64,000 bases of DNA from Talaromyces rugulosus (taxonomy: Eukaryota; Ascomycota; Eurotiomycetes; Eurotiales; Trichocomaceae), in the NCBI RefSeq assembly GCF_013368755.1, contig NC_049561.1:5704001-5768000 (forward strand). Direction: 5' to 3'. A program made the translations under genes and the position numbers. The notes beneath the pieces are model-generated. The model made no database searches, was not told the origin of the DNA, and was given only the letters and a program-made list of their open reading frames with translations. Positions 1 through 9,658 of the stretch are shown here, one piece after another; within the stretch, counting starts at the first letter, position 1; every line of letters starts with the position of its first letter.

Positions 1-217
1 CGCTATGTTTTTGCCACTCAGTGCGACGATAATAAAGAGTTTAATTTAAAAATAGATAGAGTTTTTTTTTAAATTTTTTTTAGAAAGAAGCTATGGCCAT
101 TTCTAGGGAATTGTATACAAGAGACTAGGTTATTATTAGTTGTTTCATTACGCTGTTAATAATAATCATCGTCGCCAATTTTATGACGCAAAGTAACTAT
201 GTCACAATCATAAACCA
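1..217. other. AT-rich window edge, 3' flank of lipase
   Basis: AT-rich sequence with T and A runs. It lies downstream of the minus-strand lipase and holds no recognisable gene; the lipase 3'UTR probably ends here. Confidence 0.5.
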
Positions 218-1573
218 TTAACCTATAACAATAGGTCCAGGGGGTGCCCCCAGGAGGTCCAGGAGCGCGTTAACCAGCACCTCGCCCAGAACAGCGAGCG
301 TGCTGGGGTTTGACAAGCTAGTAAAAGTAGACGACGTAGAGCAGCTCGTGTTGACGGGCACTCCTCGCATTCGATCCTCCAGCCACAGGATTGCATCCGG
401 AGCACCAATGACGGCCATGGTGCCGTGCTCGGACAGGAAGTCCTTCTTGTACTCGACAGACGTTCCGGCAGCGCAGTAAGTCGAGACCAGGCTGTCTGTG
501 TATTTGACATCGCTGATTTCGTCATTGGAGGACTTGTAAACCAACAGCGGTATCTCTGGCGCGTTCTGGCCCATGTTGTTCTGGTTGAGGACTTTGGTGA
601 CAGCATCGTTTGTCAAAAAACTCGAGTTTGTGACATATGAATACACGTCTTGTCCAAGGTAGTCTATAATGTCTCCAACTAGGCATTGAGAACGGGCCTT
701 TTCGAAAGCGTCCTTCTTGGATGGGAGCAGATACTCAGAAATGACAGTGTCGATTTCAGGGTACTCGTTGGCCAGGCCCATGATACCCGAGGGTACCAAA
801 CCGGTAAACAAGCCTTTGTTTGTCGCATTGATGACAGGCAGGATCTGCGGCACGGTTCCTCCAAGAGCTGCACCCACGATATTGAGCTCTGGCGCATACG
901 ACGGCTGCAACTCGGCGGCAAAGCCACTGGCAAGACTACCTCCTGAATACCCCCACATGGCGACGGTTGCATCTGACGAGATTTTGGTAAAGTCGGTCGA
1001 AGACAAAGCAGCGCGAATGTTGTCAAGCACCGTTTGACCAGACAGGTTGTTAGCCAAGAAGGCAGCCTTGAGGCCCAAGTGATCCGGAACAGCGACAACC
1101 CATCCCTGAGCGAGGGCAGTCTCGATCAAAAGCAGCTCAGCTTGGGGCATCAACAAGCCCAGGGCTCCGTCAGTCGCAGCTCCGAGTTGGAAGGCGTACG
1201 ACGGGGCACAGTTGGGGTCAGACGCATCCTCTGCCACTTGGTAGGACAGCAGCTTGGTGTAGTCGGCATTGTTGGGGATCAAAATGGTGGTCACTGCCGC
1301 GGTGGCTTTTCCAAAGCTGTCTGTTGTTCGGAAGAGGATCTGCCAGGCAGAGTCTACGTTGAGAGGCGCCGCTGAAAACGCAGCGATTCCGCCTGGAGGG
1401 GCCCTCGAGGCGAGAATGGTGCCTGGCGCGCTGGTCTCATATCCGGCAGGCGGAGTATAAAACGGATCTGCTGTTGGCTGAGATGGTGTGGCTCGGCGCA
1501 GTATCTCCGTGGGCAGAGACCAGGCCGAGACGGCCAGCCAAAGGAAAACAACAAGCAACGAGTGCAGTGCCAT
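218..1573 (-). CDS. Secreted triacylglycerol lipase (secretory lipase, LIP family)
   Basis: A single-exon, 451-residue protein of the fungal secretory lipase family (Candida LIP type, PF03583), predicted to hydrolyse acylglycerols outside the cell. The start at 1573 was chosen because it opens a signal peptide (MALHSLLVVFLWLAVSAWS); an upstream in-frame start would put 25 polar residues before it. The nucleophile elbow GYSGG places Ser210. Asp351 in SSNDE and His383 in EHGTM are in the right order to complete the triad. Several N-x-S/T sites fit a secreted glycoprotein. A strong TATA box lies about 90 nt upstream. The length is usual for the family and no lesion is seen. Whether it is nutritional or a virulence factor cannot be read from sequence. 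Confidence 0.93.
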   Translation of the reverse strand: MALHSLLVVFLWLAVSAWSLPTEILRRATPSQPTADPFYTPPAGYETSAPGTILASRAPPGGIAAFSAAPLNVDSAWQILFRTTDSFGKATAAVTTILIPNNADYTKLLSYQVAEDASDPNCAPSYAFQLGAATDGALGLLMPQAELLLIETALAQGWVVAVPDHLGLKAAFLANNLSGQTVLDNIRAALSSTDFTKISSDATVAMWGYSGGSLASGFAAELQPSYAPELNIVGAALGGTVPQILPVINATNKGLFTGLVPSGIMGLANEYPEIDTVISEYLLPSKKDAFEKARSQCLVGDIIDYLGQDVYSYVTNSSFLTNDAVTKVLNQNNMGQNAPEIPLLVYKSSNDEISDVKYTDSLVSTYCAAGTSVEYKKDFLSEHGTMAVIGAPDAILWLEDRMRGVPVNTSCSTSSTFTSLSNPSTLAVLGEVLVNALLDLLGAPPGPIVIG

Positions 1574-3273
1574 GCCGAAAGTCCTGATCTTTTCACACCG
1601 TACGGTGAATTTAATTGTCAGACCGTGCTGGCTGGCTGGAAGACCCATCGAGGGATGGGCCTTTTATAAGCCAGCCCGGCGTAAGCGGCAGCTAGGCTCT
1701 AGCTATCCATCTATCCATCAGGATCTGCAGACCTGTAAGACGACGGACCCGGACGGAGCGCCATAGTGTGCAGTCTCAGCTGGCAGCACAGTATTTGTAC
1801 CGAGGGATCACGTTGAAATTGTTGTTGGAGTAGGTCACGAGGGGAACTCGCGACGTCGACGATCTGGGGTGAAAACGGCAGTTGCTCCTTCCCCGCCTTT
1901 GGGGTGCTTGCAAACTTCGCTGCGCTTCCGAGGAAGGAACTGTGTTTACTGCTTGGCGCGTGTGACTCCACATTTCGGCAAATGAGAAGGAGAACTGTTG
2001 CCTGATCGGGTTAGTGTTTCTGTATTTGTGGGTATTAGACTTTGGCGCTAGTATTTAGAATGAAGAATTTGCCTGATCAGGACAGGATTGGGCATATTGC
2101 AAATCTGAAAATACAGTCTTGTCTGGGCAGCAGTACTCCGTATTTAACATTATATTGCATAGATAGCATTATGCTGCAATTTGCAACGGTGTTTATAATA
2201 CAAAGAGGCAACCTGTATATTAATCTGCGAGAACTTTGTATAGTACAACAGATCGGGGCTGGTAGGAGTTGATTGGAGGAACAAGCAAACTGTGAGAAAA
2301 CAACACTGTTTTGCGAATACGATACATACCACGTGTGTTTCCCCTCACAAGGGTCGCATCTGCGGCCTTGCGGTGACACCTGCATCTAACTTGGCTCGAC
2401 CAACACGGCGTTTGTGTGGTGCACAAGTCATGAATCTTCCGGGTGATCGACCGCCCTGTGGAACGTGCACATGCTTTTGGCATTGATATACTGTCTCTAC
2501 TTTTAGTCTGGCCGAGGCTCTCTGCTAGTCGAAACATAGCTTATACACCGCTGCGCCTAGTCTGCTAGAATGTGAACCCCCCCCATCGTTCGCACTATTG
2601 GATAATATTTAATCCCTGGAATAAGGCCACCGGCGCTAAAAATGCTACGCAGCAAAGGAATATTTTCAAGAAGCGAACTAGAAAATGACGGAAAATAAAC
2701 CCGCTCGGACGTATATCCGTATAAGGCAATTTTGACTTTCTGAGATATAACCCACTGAACCTTGGCTTGACCGCTGTGCATTTCCTGTCATTAACGAAAG
2801 GGAATAGTATGAATAGAATATTCTGGGGACACTGTTAGCTACTTCCATTTTTAACATGGTGGAAGGATTCCATGCATTGATTGAAAAGGCCCAAACACCA
2901 CCTCATCACCGAGGCCATCGAGTATACATTAACTAAAAACATGTGAGACTCATCCTCCTTTAATCCCAAGATCCTATTCGATAGGTTTCTGATTGCTGAA
3001 CTTGTGAATTTGGAAACTAGATAAAACTGCAAAAAGGTGGAGAAAGTATCTACCCCCTTCGAAAAGTATAGACAGCTAGTTTTACTCGGTATTGCAGGGA
3101 CCCAAGCAAGCACAAATGGAGCCCTCGGTAGGGATAAATGGAACAGACCGAGTCTAGGGCGTTTACGGTTGCATGTGCCTGGTTCTATTACTGGCAATTT
3201 GCTGTGTAGTTTACACGAGAGGGAATAAGGGTATACAGAAAAAGGATGTAGCTAAAAAAATATTATCAAGCAC
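1574..3273. other. Gene-poor interval, lipase promoter and flank
   Basis: About 1.7 kb with only short uncorroborated open frames and no family resemblance. The first 100-200 nt is lipase promoter (TATA box at 1662). The rest shows no repeat or RNA gene that I recognise. Confidence 0.5.
1662..1668 (-). promoter_or_regulatory. TATA box of the secreted lipase gene
   Basis: On the minus strand this reads TATAAAA followed by GG, 89 nt upstream of the lipase ATG. This is an unusually canonical core promoter for a filamentous fungus and suggests a strongly inducible gene. Confidence 0.6.
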
Positions 3274-3993
3274 TCAGAGTTTCTCAAAGTAGTCGTGTAT
3301 CTGTCCAGCATCCATTTGGCCATGCCAGTATTTCTCAATCAACCCTCTGCATAAGAGGTGACCAACCTCAGGGAACTGCTGGCTCTTATACGACTTTTCC
3401 ACCTCGTCACTGGCCACGTCCTCATATGGATAGACATTAGTCATAATAAAGTACAACAGCGAGCCCAGGCCGAATGCATCATCGTCGAAGCGCGGAGGAG
3501 TATTCTAGTGGGTATCAGGATTCCGATAGCGGTTATTGGCATATGCAGACGGTTTCGAGCCAGGGAGAGAAGAGCCTGCAAAATCTGATATTTTCAGGTT
3601 GAGGTTACCGCCCAACAAGAAGTTCCTTGGAGAGATATCACAGTGGATAATATTGACAGCATGCAGAACATGAAGACCTTCTGCTGCTTGTTTTGCCCCA
3701 TCGAAGACGAAGCTCAGGCGGTATTGTGGACCGGTTTTTCCTGATGTGCTCTCTCAGATTCCGTTCTCTAGATACTCCATTGTCAGGTAACAGGTGTTTT
3801 GATCCCATTCAATGATTCTAGGCACACGTTCTTTAGCACGGCAAAAGGGGTTCGGCATTGGTGTTTTTATCACATCGCCTGAGGGCAGTTTCTCGACGAC
3901 TGCAGTTCTTCCACTCGCTAAAAATTTCCCCTTCTTAATATATACAATTTCACCGACACCTGGGTTTTGGAGCCTCCGCATGGGATCGGACAT
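3274..3993 (-). pseudogene. Degenerate fungal protein-kinase-like pseudogene
   Basis: A remnant of the small fungal kinase-like family with an HCDISPRNFLL catalytic loop and a DFA/DFG-like KISDFAG motif. The N-terminal part (3993-3757) carries a glycine/Lys lobe remnant ending EYLENG. A one-base loss near 3757-3761 shifts the frame, with a stop at 3754-3756. The next segment (NLREHIRKN...ELRLRW) is readable only in the shifted frame. An extra G near 3695-3700 restores the original frame, which reads through the catalytic loop to an in-frame TAG at 3505-3507. The last part, to 3274, again looks like the family C-terminus. Two near-compensating frameshifts plus one nonsense codon argue for a dead gene rather than introns, since no splice sites frame the breaks. 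Confidence 0.8.
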
Positions 3994-4174
3994 GTCGATA
4001 TGTGATAGGGTTCGGCATCTTGAGTGACGTCATTAAATCTGGGATTCATTGCCTCTTGCAACGTTTTGGTGTATATTAAGGTTGATGGCCCTGAGCAAGA
4101 TCCCTCTCACTTACAAGTTACATGCAGCTAGACCGACAAGAGCACCGCCTCCCCTTCCGGCATTCAGCGTTACT

Positions 4175-4693
4175 ATGGATACCAAACAGACCGACACATT
4201 CACCGCATCGCGCGTCACCTTTACCACGCCCTGCACCTTCGAAGCTGTCGCAGCCAAACTCAACAGCGAAATCCAGTCCAACGGCAGTGTCACCAGGGAA
4301 GATCTGGTTGCAGTAGTGCATCAGGGCAAAGATGCGTTTACTGAGTATTTTTCAAACAAAGTAGGAAGCTTTGGCTTCATCGCGTTCGGCGGCGGCATCA
4401 ACCATTCATGGATACAGCTGTTTGGCGTCGGCGGTGGCTTGCGGCTCCAGCGGATCACGCTGGGAAATCCGCTGATTGCGATTACTATGCTGAAGTATGA
4501 CTTGGATGCGGGCCTGTTTGTGCCGGTGGAACTGCTTATGAAGGAGCTGCCAGAGGGGAAAGGGACCGCTATTGTCTACGTGCTGCCTAGCAGTCTGGTT
4601 GCTGGTGTGAATACAGATGACAGACTGAAAGAGGCAGCCCAGTCGTTGGATGAAAAGCTAGAAGCATTGGTGCGACACATTACTTCACCCTAA
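4175..4693 (+). CDS. DUF302-like small protein
   Basis: A single-exon, 172-residue protein resembling the DUF302 / TT1751-like alpha-beta fold (PF03625). Features are an N-terminal FTTPCTFEAVAAKLNSEI segment, a central glycine-rich stretch (FGGGINHSWIQLFGVGGG), a line like GNPLIAITMLKYD, and a C-terminal helix ending DEKLEALVRHI. The start at 4175 was chosen because homologous-looking sequence begins there; a longer start at 4049 adds 42 low-complexity residues. It has no signal peptide or membrane helix, so it is probably cytosolic. The molecular role of DUF302 proteins is not settled. It sits between a kinase pseudogene and a necrosis-inducing protein, an accessory neighbourhood. Confidence 0.72.
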   Translation: MDTKQTDTFTASRVTFTTPCTFEAVAAKLNSEIQSNGSVTREDLVAVVHQGKDAFTEYFSNKVGSFGFIAFGGGINHSWIQLFGVGGGLRLQRITLGNPLIAITMLKYDLDAGLFVPVELLMKELPEGKGTAIVYVLPSSLVAGVNTDDRLKEAAQSLDEKLEALVRHITSP

Positions 4694-4867
4694 TCTAGGC
4701 TGTTATCTTAAAAAGAATCCAACTTTCGAAATCAAACATGGGCATGAATAGGGGCACCACTTTCAAAGCTAATGAGGCGAGCAGCTCACAACGCTAGATA
4801 CAGTAGTATTTGACCTCGAATCCACCTGATGCCAATATCAAAAGCACGTTTCATGCTACAAATGCCA

Positions 4868-5647
4868 TCAAAAAGTAGCGGCAGCAAGATTAGAGGTAAA
4901 ATGGTCTTCGTTGAAAGGCACGTTGGCTGACCCAAAGTCTGTGGTATCGAGGGCTGTTTGAGCAACAGTCGGCAAAGACTCCCACGCAATCAAGGGCTGC
5001 GTTCCACCGACAGTTGTAGTGAGCCCGCACGAGTGGTCCACTGGCCAGATGCTCTCATACTTGATCAGCGGGTGAGAGTCTGACAGAGTGTAGCTCGACG
5101 TGGTGCAGTCCCAGTCGCCATGGGCAGAAGGGCAGACAGCCACAACATTGCTGGCGTCGGTTGAACTCGCAGACGACAACCAGACAATGACTCCTTCCCA
5201 GTCATGGCGATGCCCCAGGCCGTCCGAGGGTTCGTCCTTTGGCATGTACCAAGAGTACATCAGGACATAGTAATCGTTGTATGTGTCACTGCGGACGTAT
5301 ATTTGACCAGTGCTACTGGAGCAGTCGCCGTTACTAGCACCTGTGGGTGCGAGGCCAGCGCTATAAAATACGAAAAAATTGGTTAGTTTTGATAACTGCC
5401 GAATAGTCTTTTGTGCTGCTTCAACCTACTTGGTATTTCCATCTGCATCGACTCCTGGAAACGGAACGCATCCGTTCACCACATACAGATAGGGCTGGTA
5501 CGCGAGATAGACATCGCCAGTAGTGCCGCTTGGAACAGTCTCGGAAAAGCCTACAATCTCGTCACTGGCAATAGTGCCGCGTCGATAGTGAGTAGCAGCC
5601 GCGCCAGCAGCCAAAGAGGATAGAATGCTGAAGGTGGTGGTTTTCAT
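4868..5647 (-). CDS. Secreted necrosis- and ethylene-inducing-like protein (NPP1/NLP)
   Basis: A two-exon gene: exon 1 at 5647-5430, intron 5429-5361 (GTAGGT...TATAG), exon 2 at 5360-4868, giving 236 residues. The start at 5647 opens a signal peptide; an in-frame ATG 16 codons upstream would mask it. The hallmark heptapeptide GHRHDWE is intact at about residues 122-128. Two cysteines, one on each side of the splice junction, fit a type-1 NLP. In the family these proteins bind plant sphingolipids and can cause leakage of eudicot membranes, but many fungal copies are non-cytolytic. Activity cannot be called from sequence. The reading frame is intact and there is a TATA-like box upstream. Confidence 0.93.
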
Positions 5648-6494
5648 CTCTTCACAGCAAAAAACCTTTGATGGATTGAAACTTGCGATCAACAACTTGA
5701 TACACGGTTCCGGCCGGATTTATACTTTGGGGCAAAAGGTCGGTATATCGCCCAATTCGTGACACGCCGGGGTTCTAATATAGCGCCCCCCTAGTCGAGT
5801 CTATATAGTGTTTAATTAATACACCCCGGCCTATTATGCCCAATGAAGGAGCCATGCCCGAGCACTGGTCGATAAATTCGTCATCAATTTGCCGCAATTC
5901 TAAGCACCAAAGGTCAGGCGGAAGAATTGGTTTTGTATCCCTGTAGTTAGCAGTATTGAGTGGCTGTTGATACTCAAGTGCGTGAACAACAAAAAGCTAG
6001 TCTAGGTACGACAGAATCGATTGGTGGAGAAACCAGGCTCCCTATAGGCGTTCTCTACATTATACAAACACACACATATATCAATTTATCACTTGATCTC
6101 TATTGATTGATGTAACTATACAGGAAGCATGGGGAAATCTGAGGATCTGATTGGCTGCATAGCCATCTTTAAGACCCACTGTACCCCTTGCCCGAAATGG
6201 AAGGCGGTGGCCGCCAGAGCCAATCAGAGAGCTACCGACGCTTACAATTTCTCCAAGGTTGAATGATTGTTGTTTCAAGGCTGCGAAAAAGGGTGAACTC
6301 GATCTGGACGGAGTGTTCATAATTCTCGAGAAGACAACAATGCGAAGATTGTCGTTGGCCGTGTCTGCTTTTACTCCCCCCCTGCTTTGATCATTACGAC
6401 CCAATCCACGCTGCCTCGCTCGTTCTCAAGCTCCGAGCTCAAGTGTTTGTGGTCTGTCTCAGGGGAGCGTCAACAGAGAGCCATCCTCGCAGCC
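5648..6494. other. Intergenic between NLP gene and mcd4 (divergent promoters)
   Basis: About 850 nt separating a minus-strand accessory gene from a plus-strand core gene. It must hold both promoters. Short open frames here show no family resemblance. Confidence 0.5.
5718..5724 (-). promoter_or_regulatory. TATA-like box upstream of the NLP gene
   Basis: The minus strand reads TATAAAT, 71 nt upstream of the chosen ATG at 5647. Its position supports that start over the upstream in-frame ATG, which would leave only 23 nt. Confidence 0.45.
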
Positions 6495-9400
6495 ATGGCG
6501 CGCGTCGGCCGAGTCGGCTTCCTGCTGATTGCAGCGGCATTTCATCTGATGTACCTGTACTCGATTTTCGACATCTATTTCGTCTCTCCCATTGTCAGTG
6601 GTATGCGATCATATGCCGTCGACCGCGATCCCGGAGCAGAAGCACCCGCAAAGCGCCTCGTCCTTTTTGTCGGAGACGGTCTACGTGCCGACAAAGCCTT
6701 TCAGTCATTTCCGGACCCCTCACCGCCAGCTGGCCTCAGTCCGGAAGATAACGTGCCCATCCATCTTGCGCCTTTTGTCCGCTCGCGTGTGCTGAACCAC
6801 GGCACTTTCGGAGTCTCGCACACTCGCGTTCCCACCGAGTCCCGACCGGGCCATGTTGCGCTCATCGCCGGACTATACGAGGATGTCTCCGCGGTTATGA
6901 CGGGGTGGAAGCTAAATCCGGTCAACTTCGATAGTGTTTTCAATCGCAGTCGGCATACTTGGAGCTGGGGCAGTCCGGATATCCTGCCTATGTTCAGGGA
7001 TGGTGCGGTTCCCGGCCGCGTTGATGCAGATACCTACGACGAAGATGACGAAGATTTTACTAGCGACGCTACACATTTGGATATATGGGTGTTTGACAAG
7101 GTCAAGGAGCTGTTCGCCGAGGCCAGGAAGGATCCCGCGCTCCATGCCAAGTTGAGAGAGGACAAGATTGTCTTCTTCCTCCATCTACTTGGGCTAGATA
7201 CAACCGGGCATGGATTTCGGCCTTACTCGAAAGAGTACCTACACAATATCAAGATCGTCGACCAGGGGGTCAAGGAGATCACCCAATTGATCGACAGCTT
7301 TTACAACGATGGAAAGACGGCGTACGTATTCACTGCAGATCATGGTATGAGCGACTGGGGCAGCCATGGCGATGGCCATCCCGACAACACCCGCACCCCA
7401 CTTGTGGTCTGGGGCTCTGGTGTCGCGCAACCCCAGCGCTTGGAGGATGATCAAGTCACTGGGCACGAGGATGGGTACTCTTCCGATTGGGCACTGGATC
7501 ATATCCCCCGGCACGACGTGGAGCAGGCCGATGTGGCCGCTCTGATGGCCTATCTAGTTGGATTGGACTTTCCAGTAAACTCTGTCGGTCGACTGCCACT
7601 CGAGTATATCGATGCCACCCCGCGAGAAAAGGCCTTAGCGTCTTGGGCGAACACCCAGGAAGTTCTAGAAATGTACAGAGTCAAAGAAGCACAAAAGAGC
7701 GAGAATCAATTAAAGTTCACGCCCTTTGCACCGCTGAGCCATGTGAAACTTGCCGCGCATGTCTCGGAGATTGAACAGCTACTCTCCGAAGGCAAGTTTG
7801 CAGAGTCGATTGATGCGTCCGCCCAGCTCTTTACAACGGCTTTGGCAGGCCTTCGATATCTCCAGACATATGATTGGCTATTCCTCCGAGCGATTGTTTC
7901 TGCGGGCTACTTGGGCTGGATTGCGTATGCGATCACGACCGTTATCGACCTCCATGTCCTGCACGGATCGTCCGAGCCGCATAGGACATGGTTCAGTAGC
8001 TCTGTTTTCATCTCAATTCTCGTCGGTTTGTTCTCTTCTTTTATATACCAAGGCTCCTCTTGGAGATACTATGCATATGCAGTGTTTCCAGCTTTTTTCT
8101 GGGAAGAGGTATTTGCTCGCAGGAAAGCGTTGGTAGCTGGCCGTGAGATTCTCCTGGGCCATGTAAAATCCATTGGCGGGTACATTTGGTTTGCTCTCCA
8201 AACTGCAGCTTTTGTTGGCATTTTGGAGGCACTTGTAAGCTTTCTTCTCTTCTTATTTTTTATTCTGTTCATGGCAGCTAATTACAAACAGGTCCAATCA
8301 TACTTCCACCGAGAAATATACACTGTATGCTTTATCGTTGCAGTATTCTGGCCTTTATCCTCGGGCATTGGATTTGTGTCCCAGCACCGTCTGCTTTCGG
8401 CAACTTGGGCAGTTGGTTGTTTGGCCATGAGCGTGTTTACGCTTTTGCCGGTTATCAAGGTCGAGAGCGTCACAGCAATGTATGTTGTAATCTTTCATTC
8501 CGTTTTGTGTATCGACTAACTTGCTGTAGCACTATTGCCGGATTGTTGATATTTGTGACTGGTCTGCTTTATCTCATTTTTGAGGAGACGTTTGCGCGGG
8601 GATCAGGACATGCGATCAGTGTGTCAGGGGCTCGCACTATTATGGGGGCACAGGTCGGCATGATTCTTTTGGCCGTGATTGTGACGCGATCCAGCATAAT
8701 TTCATTGCAGGCCAAGGAAGGTCTGCCCCTGGGGAACCAGGTCACTGGGTGGGCTGTGCTCGGTAAGATCTAGCCTGTCGAGAGAGATTCTATACGTACT
8801 GACTAGTTTTTAGTGTCATCACTCGCCATTCCCTTTGCGCACCGGGTGTATCCGAATAGCTCTTACTTGCACCGGCTGGTGATGATCTACTTGACATTTG
8901 CGCCGACATTTGTCATTCTCACTATTTCCTACGAGGGACTGTTTTACTTTGTGTTCTGCATGACCCTGGCCACCTGGGTGCACATGGAACACGCTCTTTA
9001 CGCGTACGCGAAGCAGCAGCAGCCATTGGCAGCGTCAGATAAAAAGACGTCCAAAACGGTAGTCAAAGGCGAAACATTCGAGTTCCGCACCCTCAGCGTT
9101 TCAGACTTGCGCGTGGCGCTCTTCTTCTTCTTCCTGCTGCAATCAGGCTTCTTCAGCACGGGCAACATTGCCTCCGTCTCCTCATTCTCACTAGACAGCG
9201 TGAACCGGCTGATCCCCGTGTTCAACCCGTTCAGCCAGGGGGCGCTTCTAATCCTAAAAATCATGATCCCGTTTGCCCTGATCAGCACGAATTTGGGGAT
9301 CCTGAACCGCAAGCTCGAAGTCGCGCCCAGCGCGCTATTCATGGTGGTCATGACAATCTCGGACATTTCGACGCTCAATTTCTTTTACATGGTGCGTGAC

Positions 9401-9658
9401 GACGGCTCGTGGCTCGAGATTGGCACGACTATTAGCCACTTTGTCATTGCAAACTTGCTATGTTTCTTTGTGGCGGGGCTGGAGTTTGTGAGTGAGGCGT
9501 TTGTCAGTGGCATTGATTTCGCTGTCGATCATCCTCAAAGCAATACTAATAGCATTAATAATGGTACCCCGGATGATGCTCAGCATTCCCCCAGACAGTC
9601 GGGCAAAGCCGGAAGAGGGGGACAACCATCAGGAACAGCTAGTGCTGCTAAATCTTGA
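6495..9658 (+). CDS. mcd4: GPI ethanolamine phosphate transferase 1
   Basis: Adds ethanolamine phosphate to the first mannose of the GPI anchor precursor at the ER. Model: exons 6495-8234, 8292-8479, 8530-8762 and 8814-9658, closing to 1001 residues, the usual Mcd4 length. An N-terminal transmembrane helix (RVGFLLIAAAFHLMYLYSI) is followed by the alkaline-phosphatase-like lumenal domain: LFVGDGLRADKAF, the RPGHVALIAG region, LLGLDTTGHGFRP and FTADHGMSDWGSHGDG, all with metal-binding residues present. The C-terminal half is strongly hydrophobic with many helices, as in PigN/Mcd4. The first intron (57 nt) has no in-frame stop, so an unspliced product would be 19 residues longer. The start at 6495 precedes the helix; a farther upstream start is non-ATG. 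Confidence 0.97.

Noticed and set aside
2835..3197. 120-residue minus-strand frame
   Set aside because: Composition is not gene-like, with no start context, domain or splice support.
218..5647. Secondary-metabolite cluster around the lipase and NLP
   Set aside because: No polyketide or peptide synthase, terpene cyclase, P450 or transporter is present.
6081..6404. 107-residue minus-strand frame upstream of mcd4
   Set aside because: No family resemblance, no conserved pattern, and located in a promoter region.
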